DNA from: CAVBBU01 sp963593765
GTDB taxonomy: Bacteria; Bacillota; Clostridia; Lachnospirales; Lachnospiraceae
Length of the DNA stretch: 23,075 nt
Reading direction: 5' to 3'
NCBI GenBank assembly: GCA_963593765.1
Contig: CAVBBU010000022.1
Coordinates: 1 to 23,075 of the forward strand
A program made the translations under genes and the position numbers. Every line of letters begins with the position of its first letter. Within the stretch, counting starts at the first letter, position 1. Of the stretch, positions 6,602-15,117 are shown piece by piece. The notes beneath the pieces are model-generated. The model had not been told where the DNA came from and searched no databases. It saw nothing but the letters and a program-made list of their open reading frames with translations.

Positions 6602-7999
6602 CTATTCGCTCTTTACCAAGCTCTGGCTCTCGCTCTCCTCATAATATTTTGTAATAATTTTATCTCCAGTTTCATCATCGTATATAGTTAGCTTTATATC
6701 TACCTCTTTGGACTTTGGTTTGCCTGTTTCTTTATCAATGTTATTCTTATCTTCTATTATTATTTTAGATGCCTTTTTACATGTGATTCTATCACCTAGC
6801 TGCTCTATCAGCATTTTTTCTGCCTTGTCGGCATTTTCTATGTCATGGGCGGATGTATACTCTAGCTCACATGCAAACGGTTCTTGTTTGAGATATACAA
6901 GTGTTTCTGTATAGCCATTATCTTCCCTTATAAATTTTGCAAGATATTCTCTATACTTATCATAATCAGTATTCCAGCCTTGAAAATCTGGGTCGTTTCT
7001 CTTGTTCTCTAACAAATAATTCCCTGTAAGATACTTACCCAAATATGCTGTTACCTTAGTTGCTCCAGATCTGTTTAAATGATTATTGTCATGAAAATCT
7101 GTATATGGGTTAATCACGTTTTCGTGAAAAAGGTTGAGTGTTGTCACTCCTTTATCCTCTGCAACCTTAAGGTATGCATTAATCCACCTTTGCATATCCT
7201 CATCTGCATCAAAAGGCACAGCATAGACTATAGGAATTATGTCATTTCCCTCACATAGTTCTATAAATTTTTCTATATACTGTGTTTTTAAGTCTGCTAG
7301 ATGTCTGTCATCATAATCATTACTTGAAACGAGAACATCCTGATACTCTGGTGCATATAATCTCGCAACCTTTCCTAAAGTCACCTCCTCCTCGCCTTTA
7401 CTGATCACCCAAAAATTATCACTATCGTTCTTTATTCCAAAGCCATTTTTAATCATAGCCCCTGTTATTTCTGTCCATCGATTGTGGTATGTGCTAAGCG
7501 GAAATACAAGCTCATTTACTGCATTTTTATCTTCTAGACATATATCCTTTATGTCTTTATATTTTTCTAGGCTTAAAGGCACCGTATCAAAATACTTGTG
7601 TGCTACACCTATCGGAGAAGAACCACCCCTTATTTCCGATTGATAAATTTCAAGCATAGCTATCTTAGGCTTTTTATGCTTTATAGCATTTCTAAACATG
7701 TAATATGTTACTGGAATTGGCGAGCCTGGTAACGCCAAATCATATGCTGTTATCCCATAATCCTCCCATAGCTGCATGGGAATAACGCTTCTAAAGGAAT
7801 GACTATTTCCACAAAGAAAAACATCATACTCCGTGTCCTCAGTATAAAATCCCTCAAAACTGTCATAAAAGTCAGCTCTCTCAAACACACGATTTAAAAA
7901 TATAAATCCAACAAAAAGTAAGCCTAATCCTATGCCCACACTTACTATAACCTTAGCGAGGCTCTTCTTAGAACTGCGAATATATAAAGCTTGCTGCAT
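6602..7999 (-). CDS. SGNH/DltD-AlgJ-like membrane-anchored protein, copy 2
   Basis: Paralogue of the downstream gene, of almost equal length (465 residues). It has a signal anchor (about 14-36), a GNSH nucleophile motif (Ser66, His67), a shared IPMQLWEDYGITAYD block, a DNNH catalytic pair near residue 305, and the same C-terminal module. The open frame extends to a TTG at 8029, but I place the start at the ATG at 7999 because GGGGAGG lies exactly 8 nt before it and the resulting N-terminus matches the length of copy 1. The start still overlaps the MBOAT 3' end by 32 nt, so translation of the two is probably coupled. Residues between the SGNH motifs differ substantially from copy 1, suggesting a distinct substrate or partner. 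Known O-acetylation systems often need two periplasmic or extracellular SGNH-type partners per MBOAT. Confidence 0.83.
   Translation of the reverse strand: MQQALYIRSSKKSLAKVIVSVGIGLGLLFVGFIFLNRVFERADFYDSFEGFYTEDTEYDVFLCGNSHSFRSVIPMQLWEDYGITAYDLALPGSPIPVTYYMFRNAIKHKKPKIAMLEIYQSEIRGGSSPIGVAHKYFDTVPLSLEKYKDIKDICLEDKNAVNELVFPLSTYHNRWTEITGAMIKNGFGIKNDSDNFWVISKGEEEVTLGKVARLYAPEYQDVLVSSNDYDDRHLADLKTQYIEKFIELCEGNDIIPIVYAVPFDADEDMQRWINAYLKVAEDKGVTTLNLFHENVINPYTDFHDNNHLNRSGATKVTAYLGKYLTGNYLLENKRNDPDFQGWNTDYDKYREYLAKFIREDNGYTETLVYLKQEPFACELEYTSAHDIENADKAEKMLIEQLGDRITCKKASKIIIEDKNNIDKETGKPKSKEVDIKLTIYDDETGDKIITKYYEESESQSLVKSE
6676..6868 (-). repeat. Direct repeat copy B: shared 3' module of the SGNH paralogues
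   Basis: Partner of the segment at 5270-5462. The homology extends at lower identity to both stop codons. No terminal inverted repeats or target duplications are seen, so this is intragenic duplication or conversion and not a mobile element. Confidence 0.9.
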
Positions 8000-9560
8000 T
8001 ATATGAACCTCCCCACCATCCAAATACAATTATAAATAGTATAGCTGTAACAAATGCAAGCTCCTTAAACAGCCAGTTTTGCTCTCTAAATTTTTTCTTT
8101 AGGTCTATGCCCTTGTATTTGCATATATCAACTATAAATAAAGTAATCGCCGCATATATAAGCAGCCTAAAGTTCTTCTCATCTAGTCCTAGGTTGTAGA
8201 TTTTTCCCTCCATAAGACCAGAAGGATGCAGCTCAAATATAATTCTTTTTATCATTCTAAATGCATTCCTAAGTCCATCCGCTCTAAAAAACAGCCATGC
8301 AAAATCCGCCAGTGCAAATGTTATAAACATTCTAACTGCCTTAAAGCTTTCAGCCTCTGTATTAATTCTAAGCATCCTGCAAAGCCTTGTTCTAAACGGC
8401 ATAAGGACATCGCCCACGATTTGATAAGTGCCATGCAAAAGTCCCCAAACTACAAACGACCATTTTGAGCCATGCCATATTCCGCTTACAAAAAATGTAA
8501 GCATGATATTAAAATACTTACGAGCCTTGCTAACTCGTCCGCCGCCTGCCGAAATATATACATAATCTCTAAGCCATGTACTAAGTGAGATATGCCATCT
8601 GTGCCAAAATTCCTTTATAGAGGTTGAAAGATATGGCGTATCAAAATTTTCCGGAATATCTATCCCAAGCATTTTCGCAGAACCTATAGCCATATGCGTA
8701 TATCCATCAAAGTCAGCATATATCTGAAGCCCATATATAATAGTTGCAAATATAATCACAACTCCGGCATATGAATTGTAATCATTATAAACTGTATTTA
8801 CTAGTACGCCTGCTCTGTCTGCTATAACAAGCTTAAGAAAAAGTCCCCAAACAAATCTCTCAGCACCTATCATAAGATTATCTGTATCTAGCTTTTTTGA
8901 AGCATTATACTGCGGCAATAGCTTGCCTCCTCTTCCTATAGGCCCGGATAAAATCTGTGGAAAGAAGGACACAAATAATGCATAGCTTATAAAGCTACGC
9001 TCCGCCTTGTACTTTTTCTTATAAACATCTATTAGATATCCTACTGATTGGAATGTGAAAAATGAAATTCCGATTGGAAGAACTATACCTGTTGTTTCAA
9101 GCCCCTTTTCGATGCCTGCAAAGCCTAAGATATAATTAAAATTTTTAATTGCAAAATCAGTATACTTAAATATGCAAAGTATACCAAAGGAAATGATAAG
9201 TGCGACTAAGAAAATATTCCTGTCATACCCCCCCCATTTTGATTTTTGAGGGTTCTTTGATGTGGTGCCTGCGCCTCTTGTTCCCTGAGTTTTTTCTACT
9301 GCTTCTTGACTTACCCTGCAAGCCTCATCCTGTGCAGCCTTGCTAATCTCTTTCTCTCCGTCCGCGGAAATCGCAAGCCCTGCTATATATGTAACAAGCG
9401 TACAGAAAAAAAGCAACACACAATACTTAACATTCCATATACCATAAAACACATAGCTTGCAAGAAGCAGCCATGTGTTCTTTAGTTTCTGCGGAACTAC
9501 ATAATAGCAAATTAGTACTATCGGAAAAAATATAACATATCCTATTGAATTAAAAACCAC
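7968..9560 (-). CDS. MBOAT-family membrane O-acyltransferase (AlgI/DltB-like)
   Basis: Polytopic membrane protein that would pass an acyl group (commonly acetyl) across the membrane for transfer to an extracellular glycan by the SGNH partners. The MBOAT core is clear: SFFTFQSVGYLIDVY (166-180), SFFPQILSGPIGR (198-210), FWHRWHISLSTWLRDY (318-333) and GIWHG (His363), with His376 in LLHG near the catalytic position. The start is GTG at 9560, supported by AAGGTGG 7 nt upstream. Residues 64-115 form a long hydrophilic loop after the second membrane segment that I do not expect in the AlgI core. Its last codons (Trp109-Gly110-Gly111) are written with a G8 run at 9235-9228. Earlier SGNH gene 2 overlaps the 3' end. 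The gene follows the DJ-1-like gene by 23 nt. Confidence 0.93.
   Translation of the reverse strand: MVFNSIGYVIFFPIVLICYYVVPQKLKNTWLLLASYVFYGIWNVKYCVLLFFCTLVTYIAGLAISADGEKEISKAAQDEACRVSQEAVEKTQGTRGAGTTSKNPQKSKWGGYDRNIFLVALIISFGILCIFKYTDFAIKNFNYILGFAGIEKGLETTGIVLPIGISFFTFQSVGYLIDVYKKKYKAERSFISYALFVSFFPQILSGPIGRGGKLLPQYNASKKLDTDNLMIGAERFVWGLFLKLVIADRAGVLVNTVYNDYNSYAGVVIIFATIIYGLQIYADFDGYTHMAIGSAKMLGIDIPENFDTPYLSTSIKEFWHRWHISLSTWLRDYVYISAGGGRVSKARKYFNIMLTFFVSGIWHGSKWSFVVWGLLHGTYQIVGDVLMPFRTRLCRMLRINTEAESFKAVRMFITFALADFAWLFFRADGLRNAFRMIKRIIFELHPSGLMEGKIYNLGLDEKNFRLLIYAAITLFIVDICKYKGIDLKKKFREQNWLFKELAFVTAILFIIVFGWWGGSYNAASFIYSQF
9228..9235 (-). repeat. G8 homopolymer in the MBOAT coding strand
   Basis: Eight consecutive C on the + strand, G8 on the coding strand, spanning codons 109-111. 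It is the longest G/C homopolymer I saw in the window. Loss or gain of one base would shift the frame about one fifth of the way into the gene. Confidence 0.9.
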
Positions 9561-9583
9561 TGCCTTACCACCTTTATATCTTT

Positions 9584-10138
9584 CTAGTCTTTTATTATAT
9601 CATCTGCCATAGCCAGGGCTACTTTCTCGCCCTTAAATGCCTTTAAAATCGCAAGTGCAAAATCCACCGCAGTTCCCATAGCCCTGCTGGTTATAAATAT
9701 GCCGTCTGTGCATACTCTATCCTGCGAGAGCTTTGCTCCGCCATCTAAAAGATGTGATTCAAATGCCGGATTGCAGCAAGCCTTAATACCGCTTAGCATA
9801 CCTCTATGTGCATATATACTAGGTGCAGCACATATAGCTCCAAGCATCTTCCCTTCCTTGTAATACTTATCTACTGCCTGCATAAGCTTATCGCAAGCCT
9901 CGAGGTTAGTTGTTCCAGGAAGTCCGCCAGGAAGTACTATCATATCATATAAATCAAAATCTATCTCGTCTATAAGCTTATCTGCTACAACAGGAATCTT
10001 GTGTGAGCTAAGCACCTGCCTCTCTCCTGTTATAGAAACAGTAAATGTATCTACCTTCGCTCTTCTAAGTATATCTACTGTAGTAAGTGCTTCTATCTCC
10101 TCAAAGCCCTTTGCTAAAAAAACTAAAACTCCTGCCAT
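9584..10138 (-). CDS. DJ-1/YajL/PfpI-family protein
   Basis: Small cytosolic protein of the DJ-1 superfamily, 184 residues, the standard length. Cys103 in AICAAPS is the nucleophile-elbow cysteine corresponding to DJ-1 Cys106. Glu16 in GFEEIEA corresponds to DJ-1 Glu18, which tunes the cysteine. The LPGG and NLEA motifs near 69-80 are also typical. Family members are variously reported as glyoxalases or deglycases, chaperones or thiazole-synthesis-related proteins, so the exact role is open. Handling reactive aldehydes such as methylglyoxal would fit beside a pathway expected to make triose phosphates, but that is inference. AAGGAGG lies 5 nt before the ATG, and the gene follows the GlpP gene by 21 nt, so the two are probably co-transcribed. 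Confidence 0.92.
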   Translation of the reverse strand: MAGVLVFLAKGFEEIEALTTVDILRRAKVDTFTVSITGERQVLSSHKIPVVADKLIDEIDFDLYDMIVLPGGLPGTTNLEACDKLMQAVDKYYKEGKMLGAICAAPSIYAHRGMLSGIKACCNPAFESHLLDGGAKLSQDRVCTDGIFITSRAMGTAVDFALAILKAFKGEKVALAMADDIIKD

Positions 10139-10159
10139 ATAATCCTCCTTGCCTATTAC

Positions 10160-10717
10160 CTATTTTACCGTCCACAGCCTCATATCGCTACTTGTCACAC
10201 CTCTAAAGCCGGCATTTCTTAAATCCTCAAGCATCTGCGGCGAATCTACAAAGCCGCCTGCTATATACGGACAGCTTCTTTCCTTTCTAAATATATCTAT
10301 AAACCTAAGTGCATAAAATGATGGTCTTAGCTCTATAACATCACTTTTCATCTCGTTGATAGATGCAAGCACCTGGTCTACCGCAAGTGAATCCTCTAGT
10401 GCAACTCTTCGTATAGTATACATGCCTTCCTTTTTTGCCATAAGAAGCTTTGTATTGCTTCCGCTCATCACTCCGTCTACATCGAACATTTTCCTCATCA
10501 TGGCAAATGCTGTCCTGTCGTTACCAAGGCCTCCTACAAGCTCCGGATTAACTATAGCCTTTTTCCCTGCCTGATGGCAACGGCTGACAAGCTCCTTTAA
10601 ATTACCTATATGTGAACACGAAAGCAGTACCCACCTCTGAGACTGCTTTAGTGCATTATCCAAATTCCGTACATCCTTAACAGATGGTATAACATAAAAC
10701 TTATTTTCATCAAACAT
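10160..10717 (-). CDS. glpP: GlpP-family glycerol-3-phosphate-responsive antiterminator
   Basis: A 185-residue protein with the hallmarks of the GlpP family: an opening PSVKDVRNLDNAL, then HIGNLKELV, GKKAIVNPELVGGLGND, a central strand DVIELRP, AGGF at 153-156 and a closing GVTSSD-RLW. In Bacillus subtilis GlpP binds glycerol-3-phosphate and the leader of glpD/glpFK mRNA to prevent termination. No glycerol dehydrogenase or facilitator gene is in this window, so the target here is uncertain; the FGGY kinase/aldolase operon just upstream, or its own leader with the stem-loop at 10752-10780, are candidates. A run of G's lies about 13 nt before the ATG, a longer than ideal spacing. It is followed closely by the DJ-1-like gene. 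Confidence 0.88.
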   Translation of the reverse strand: MFDENKFYVIPSVKDVRNLDNALKQSQRWVLLSCSHIGNLKELVSRCHQAGKKAIVNPELVGGLGNDRTAFAMMRKMFDVDGVMSGSNTKLLMAKKEGMYTIRRVALEDSLAVDQVLASINEMKSDVIELRPSFYALRFIDIFRKERSCPYIAGGFVDSPQMLEDLRNAGFRGVTSSDMRLWTVK

Positions 10718-10751
10718 ATAGCGAATATCCCCCTGGCTATATAACGCATTT

Positions 10752-10780
10752 TATCCCACCGGTTATTCGCCGGTGGGATA
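10752..10780 (-). promoter_or_regulatory. Perfect 11-bp stem-loop upstream of glpP
   Basis: TATCCCACCGG (10752-10762) pairs perfectly with CCGGTGGGATA (10770-10780) around a 7-nt loop. It lies between the dehydrogenase stop (10806) and the glpP start (10717). Neither strand has a U tract after the stem, so it is not a standard intrinsic terminator. It could be an mRNA processing or stability element, or a site for the GlpP protein encoded 35 nt downstream. Confidence 0.75.
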
Positions 10781-10805
10781 TATGGCATATGTAATGTATG
10801 GATTT

Positions 10806-11855
10806 TTAATGAATATTGTTTCTAACATTTCTCATCGGCTTACCCTCTAGGTAGAGCTTAAGCTCCTCAACACCTATCTCAACGCTGGTACGCATAGTAT
10901 CGCAAGATGTACCTGCAAGGTGAGATGTAAGTGTTATATTATCTAGCTTTAGGTAAGGATGATCAGCTGGCAGCGGCTCTGTGTCATATACATCTACTGC
11001 TGCTCCGCCTATCTTTTTATTCTTTAGGGCATCAACCAGTGCATCTGTATCTACAAGGCCTGAGCGTGCTGTGTTGATAAAGTATGCTGTTTCCTTCATC
11101 TTAGCAAACTCTTCCTTGCCCATAAACTTCTCTGTCTTATCAGAAAGACGAAGATGCATAGATACAAAGTCTGATTCCTTAAGCAGCTCGTCGAGGCTTA
11201 CTGGGTTTGCACCCTCTGCCTTAAGCTTCTCCGGATCGGTAAATGGATCATATACCAAAACCTTACTCTCGAAGCCCCAAAGTCTTTTAGCTACTCTGCT
11301 TCCTATATAGCCATATCCTATAAGTCCTACTGTGCAGTTACGCATGTTGTGGATGTATGCCTGATTAACATACTTCTTGCACCACTTGCCCTCGAATATA
11401 AGCTTGTGGCTTCTTGCTATGTTTTTGTTTTCGGCAATCATCATACCAACAGTGAAATCTGCAACGGCATCCGCACTTCTCCATGGTGCATTGATAAGTG
11501 GGATATTTCTCTTAGTTAGCTCCTCTACGTCGGCATTTTCATAACCGCCTCTAAGAACAGCTGCTACCTTAAGATTAGGACATGCCTCTATAACCTTTTT
11601 GTTAATAGATGCAACGTGTACAACGATTATATCCTTGTCTGCACATGCATCCAGAAGTGCCTGACAATCAGGCGCTGCATCCACACCGTGCTGCTCTATA
11701 AGCAGCATACGGTCTGTGATAGGTCCCATAGCGTACATATCCTTGTCTTCTACTAATGTGACCTCAGCTCCGTAATTCTCGAGCTCCTTCATTTGCTCCA
11801 TTAGATCCTTTGTAATACCACCATCATAGACACATAAAATTTTCACTTTCCCCAT
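10806..11855 (-). CDS. D-2-hydroxyacid dehydrogenase, NAD-dependent (paralogue 1)
   Basis: Member of the D-isomer-specific 2-hydroxyacid dehydrogenase (3-phosphoglycerate dehydrogenase-like) family, 349 residues. The Rossmann motif GYGYIG is at 180-185, with the cofactor-selecting acidic residue region at VYDP (201-204). The catalytic trio is Arg264 (TARSG), Glu293 (DTEP) and His312 (SHLAG). A distinctive VLRGGYEN block (100-107) is shared with the paralogue at 15118-16179. It lies 9 nt downstream of the FGGY kinase and is the last gene of the catabolic operon. It probably interconverts a 2-keto and a 2-hydroxy acid or phosphorylated sugar acid, but the substrate cannot be named. As I recall, a kinase/2-hydroxyacid dehydrogenase pair also occurs as B. 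subtilis YoaC/YoaD, of unknown substrate. Confidence 0.92.
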   Translation of the reverse strand: MGKVKILCVYDGGITKDLMEQMKELENYGAEVTLVEDKDMYAMGPITDRMLLIEQHGVDAAPDCQALLDACADKDIIVVHVASINKKVIEACPNLKVAAVLRGGYENADVEELTKRNIPLINAPWRSADAVADFTVGMMIAENKNIARSHKLIFEGKWCKKYVNQAYIHNMRNCTVGLIGYGYIGSRVAKRLWGFESKVLVYDPFTDPEKLKAEGANPVSLDELLKESDFVSMHLRLSDKTEKFMGKEEFAKMKETAYFINTARSGLVDTDALVDALKNKKIGGAAVDVYDTEPLPADHPYLKLDNITLTSHLAGTSCDTMRTSVEIGVEELKLYLEGKPMRNVRNNIH

Positions 11856-11864
11856 TTTGTTACC

Positions 11865-13379
11865 TTATTCCTTTCTGTTCCAATACTCTGTTAATACCTC
11901 ATTGATTCTTGTCCACTCTTTGTATCTCTTATCATAAGCATCGAATGTAGACTCATTTGGCATAACTGGGTCTTTAACCTTAACGGCCTTCTTGAATGCC
12001 TCGTCGTAGCCGCTGTAAACTCCAGCACCTATTCCTGCTACTATAGCTGCACCAAGTGCTCCAGTTTCATCACAGTCAACACCAACCATAGGAACTCTCA
12101 GTACATCAGCAAAGATCTGGTTCCAAGCCTTACTTCTTGCTGTTCCACCAGTTAGACGGATGCTCTCAAGTGGAAGTCCTGCGTTCTTAAGGAAGTCTAT
12201 GTGATACTTATGTATAAATGCACAACCCTCAGCTACTGAATGGCAAATCTCAGCATATGTAGTATTAGTGTCTATGTTCATGAAGTTTGCTCTTGCATTA
12301 ACATGGATACTTGGCTGTGCTACGAATGGACTAAAGAATACCGTTGCCTTCTCTACAGGTATAGAAGCTATATGCTCATCAAGTACCTTATAGAATGACA
12401 TTCCTCTCTCATCTGCTTCCTTCTTAGCCTGTGCTCCGAGTGTCTTTGTAAACCACTCATAGTTAGAGCCTGAAGCTCCTGTATATGAACAGTTCAGATA
12501 CTCACCCTTATGTAGGTAAGGCATGTTAGAAGAAGCGTTAGGTATAATTCTCTTAGAATGTGTCTCGTTGATACACCAGCTACCTGCTACTGCTGTATAT
12601 ACGCCGTCGCCTGTAGCACCTGCACCTACTAGACAAGCAAGGATATCCATCATACCTGCAACAACAGGTGTTCCCTCTGCAAGTCCTGTAAGCTTAGCTG
12701 CATCTGCTGTAACATGTCCTACGATATCTGTAGGCTCTGCTGCCAGCTTTGGAAGTGCATCATAAAGCTCTTCTATTCCGTAAAGCTCCATAAGCTCCAT
12801 AGAGTAATCCATAGTGTTCATATCTACTAGGAATGAACCACCACAGCAGTTAAGGTCTGTTGCAACTACTCCTGTCAGCTTATACATTATATAATCCTTA
12901 AAGAGCATAACGCCGCCTATCTTATCATAGGTTGCACGGTCGTGCTCCTTATACCAGCGAAGTATAGGTCCTGGCTCTCCAGCAAAGAGTGAGCCCTTAA
13001 CTATATCATTTATTTTATCATAAATTCCGGCTGTTTTGTACATTTCTATTATATCATCTGCGCGGTGATCCTGCGAGAAAATTCCAGGAGCTATAGTTTC
13101 ACCGTTCTTACCTACGAATGTACAACCATTACCAAAGCTTGTTACACCTATTCCCTTGATATCCTTAGGATCTATCTTTGCATTATCGATAGCTTCCTTG
13201 ATACTCTTGTGGATAAGTGACCAGAGCTCGTCCATATCGAACTCCTCAAAGGCTGGACCTCTCTGCTCAAAGTGCATGCTAGATGTACTAGCTGTTGAAA
13301 TTATCGTGCCATTAAGATCAAATATTACACATTTGCTGGATGTATTACCAGCATCGATTCCTATTAAATATTCACTCAT
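11865..13379 (-). CDS. FGGY-family carbohydrate kinase
   Basis: ATP-dependent sugar kinase, 504 residues, the usual FGGY length. The N-terminal phosphate-binding motif is LIGIDAGNTSSK (5-16), the catalytic base is Asp245 in AGMMDI, and the adenosine-binding TGG is in LTGGTARSKAWNQ. The ASGSNYEWF block (302-310) resembles the xylulokinase/L-xylulose kinase (LyxK) and autoinducer-2 kinase branches more than glycerol kinase. I set the start at ATG 13379 (MSEYLIG) because a longer frame starting at 13397 would include the GGAGG ribosome binding site, which sits 9 nt before 13379. In the operon it could phosphorylate a keto-sugar, or a ketose phosphate made by the dehydrogenases, to give an aldolase substrate. 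The substrate is unknown. Confidence 0.92.
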   Translation of the reverse strand: MSEYLIGIDAGNTSSKCVIFDLNGTIISTASTSSMHFEQRGPAFEEFDMDELWSLIHKSIKEAIDNAKIDPKDIKGIGVTSFGNGCTFVGKNGETIAPGIFSQDHRADDIIEMYKTAGIYDKINDIVKGSLFAGEPGPILRWYKEHDRATYDKIGGVMLFKDYIMYKLTGVVATDLNCCGGSFLVDMNTMDYSMELMELYGIEELYDALPKLAAEPTDIVGHVTADAAKLTGLAEGTPVVAGMMDILACLVGAGATGDGVYTAVAGSWCINETHSKRIIPNASSNMPYLHKGEYLNCSYTGASGSNYEWFTKTLGAQAKKEADERGMSFYKVLDEHIASIPVEKATVFFSPFVAQPSIHVNARANFMNIDTNTTYAEICHSVAEGCAFIHKYHIDFLKNAGLPLESIRLTGGTARSKAWNQIFADVLRVPMVGVDCDETGALGAAIVAGIGAGVYSGYDEAFKKAVKVKDPVMPNESTFDAYDKRYKEWTRINEVLTEYWNRKE

Positions 13380-13403
13380 ACTATTTTTCCTCCGCATATT
13401 TTA

Positions 13404-14279
13404 TTAAGCTTTTCCTGCAGAACCCATTAAATCTATCTTCTCTTTAACAACTTCCTTGAGTGCCTTTAGTGGCTCCTCATTTGCCTTGCTAACCCATATA
13501 GCAAGTGAAGCTGATGTTTCGAGCTTCTTCTTAAGCTCTCCATAATAAGCTATAAGCATCTCTGAATAGATATTCAGCTTACAGATTCCTCTCTCTATAG
13601 CCTTCTTTATCTGGTCATCAGGGGTACCAGAACCGCCATGCATAACCATAGGTACTGTAGATATCTCGTTAAGAGTATCTAGGCGGTCAAAGTGAAGCTT
13701 AGGTGTATGTACATATACACCGTGAGATGTTCCTACTGCAACTGCTAGGCAGTCTACCTTTGTTTCTTCAAGGAATCTCTTCATCTCATCCGGGTTTGTA
13801 AGGTAATCATCTGGATTATCATAATTTCCATCAGCCTTAGCTACACCTGAAACGATTCCATCACCTACATGTCCAAGCTCAGCCTCAACTGTTACGTTGT
13901 GAGCATGTGCATAGTCTGCTGCTTCCTTAGAAAGACGGATGTTCTCCTCTAGTGGATGAACAGATGCATCATACATAACAGATGTAAATCCGCTGTCTAC
14001 GCACTTCTTAAGGAAGTCCATATCTGTAGCGTGGTCTAGATGAAGGCATACTGGAACAGAAGCCTTCTCTGCCATCTTTCTCATACCATATAGCCAGAAA
14101 TCAAGCATATCGCCCTGAAGGTCTGGTGTAAGACCCATTATGATAACCGGAGATTTCTTCTCCTCTGCTGCCTCTATAATCTTCTGACCCATCTCAAGAG
14201 TGCTGGCATCAAAAGCACCTACACAATATTTTTCTTTTCTTGCCTTTTCCAGCATATCCTTAATATTTACTAAAGCCAT
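13404..14279 (-). CDS. Class II (zinc) ketose-phosphate aldolase, FbaA/GatY family
   Basis: Would cleave a ketose phosphate or bisphosphate to dihydroxyacetone phosphate and an aldehyde. Family motifs are all present: HLDHA (80-84) with catalytic Asp82 and zinc ligand His83, VEAELGHVG (131-139), GTSHG with zinc ligand His186, and MHGGSG with zinc ligand His214, followed by KLNIYSE. Length (291) matches GatY/KbaY/FbaA. One variation is MYDAS at 102-106, where most relatives have a glycine before the serine. AGGAGG lies 9 nt before the ATG. Its position between a dehydrogenase and an FGGY kinase in a galactitol-type PTS operon argues for a dedicated catabolic aldolase rather than the glycolytic enzyme. 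Confidence 0.93.
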   Translation of the reverse strand: MALVNIKDMLEKARKEKYCVGAFDASTLEMGQKIIEAAEEKKSPVIIMGLTPDLQGDMLDFWLYGMRKMAEKASVPVCLHLDHATDMDFLKKCVDSGFTSVMYDASVHPLEENIRLSKEAADYAHAHNVTVEAELGHVGDGIVSGVAKADGNYDNPDDYLTNPDEMKRFLEETKVDCLAVAVGTSHGVYVHTPKLHFDRLDTLNEISTVPMVMHGGSGTPDDQIKKAIERGICKLNIYSEMLIAYYGELKKKLETSASLAIWVSKANEEPLKALKEVVKEKIDLMGSAGKA

Positions 14280-14343
14280 TTTGATTTTCCTCCTGCTGTA
14301 TCGCTTTTAATTGTCTAAAATTTATTTGTTCTCCTATAACTCT

Positions 14344-15102
14344 TTACCTCATCAGCATACCGCCTGTGGCATCAACTGTAATTCCTGTAAGATAATCAGC
14401 CTTGTTTGATGCTAGGAATGCTATAACGTTTCCTATCTCCTCCGGCTCAGCTACTCTCCCGACCGGAATCCTGTTCAAATAGTATTCAGGATTTTTCTCT
14501 AGTTGGTCGCCTATCATCTTCGTATGAACTATTCCCGGTGCAACAGCATTTATATTAATGCCATACTTAGCAACCTCCCTTGCCTGCGAGATCATGAAGG
14601 TTACTAAGCCGGCCTTTGCTGCTGCATAGTGAGCATGTCCTGTGGTAGATCCGTGAAATGCTGCCTGTGATACAACATGCACTATCTTACCGCGTGCTCC
14701 TCTTTTTATAAGTTGATTTGCCATAAGCCTACTTAGGATATAAGGAACCTCGAGATCGACATATATCGTACTCTCAAACTCCTCCTTTTCCATATCTGCT
14801 ACATAGGCTGTAGGCCATACGCCTGCACAGTTGACTAGGATATCTAGGTCTCCGAGTGCCTTTGTAGAATCCTCAAACAGCTTTTCTGCTGCATCTCTAG
14901 CTCCTAGGTCTGCAGCTATACCGACAGCATGGACACCGTAATCTTTTTCTATCTCCTTTGCTATCTTGTCTGCTCTTTCCTGGTCACGTCCAGATATAAT
15001 TACATTAGCACCCTCGGCTGCTACTATCTGTGCGGTAGCCTTGCCAACTCCGCTTGTACTGCCTGTTATAAGAATGTTCTTACCCTTTAATCCTAGTTCC
15101 AT
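14344..15102 (-). CDS. Short-chain dehydrogenase/reductase (classical SDR)
   Basis: Classical SDR of 252 residues. Cofactor motif TGSTSGVG at 13-20, NCAG at 91-94, and catalytic Ser145, Tyr159 and Lys163 (YxxxK in HYAAAKAG). The PG motif after the active site is VAPGIVHTKM. An Arg at SGRD (39) after the second beta strand is compatible with either NADP or NAD; I do not assign it. It resembles sugar/polyol dehydrogenases and FabG-like enzymes, and in this operon a polyol or sugar-acid oxidoreductase is the likely role. AGAGG lies 6 nt before the ATG, with a 15-nt gap from the upstream hydroxyacid dehydrogenase gene. Confidence 0.92.
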   Translation of the reverse strand: MELGLKGKNILITGSTSGVGKATAQIVAAEGANVIISGRDQERADKIAKEIEKDYGVHAVGIAADLGARDAAEKLFEDSTKALGDLDILVNCAGVWPTAYVADMEKEEFESTIYVDLEVPYILSRLMANQLIKRGARGKIVHVVSQAAFHGSTTGHAHYAAAKAGLVTFMISQAREVAKYGININAVAPGIVHTKMIGDQLEKNPEYYLNRIPVGRVAEPEEIGNVIAFLASNKADYLTGITVDATGGMLMR

Positions 15103-15117
15103 TTTGTGCCTCTTTTA

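Noticed and set aside
5270..6868. Repeat pair as an insertion sequence or MITE
   Set aside because: Both copies are in frame within homologous genes, with no terminal inverted repeats, target duplications or transposase.
10752..10780. Stem-loop as a standard intrinsic terminator
   Set aside because: No run of U follows the stem on either strand; the - strand continues with AAAATGCG.
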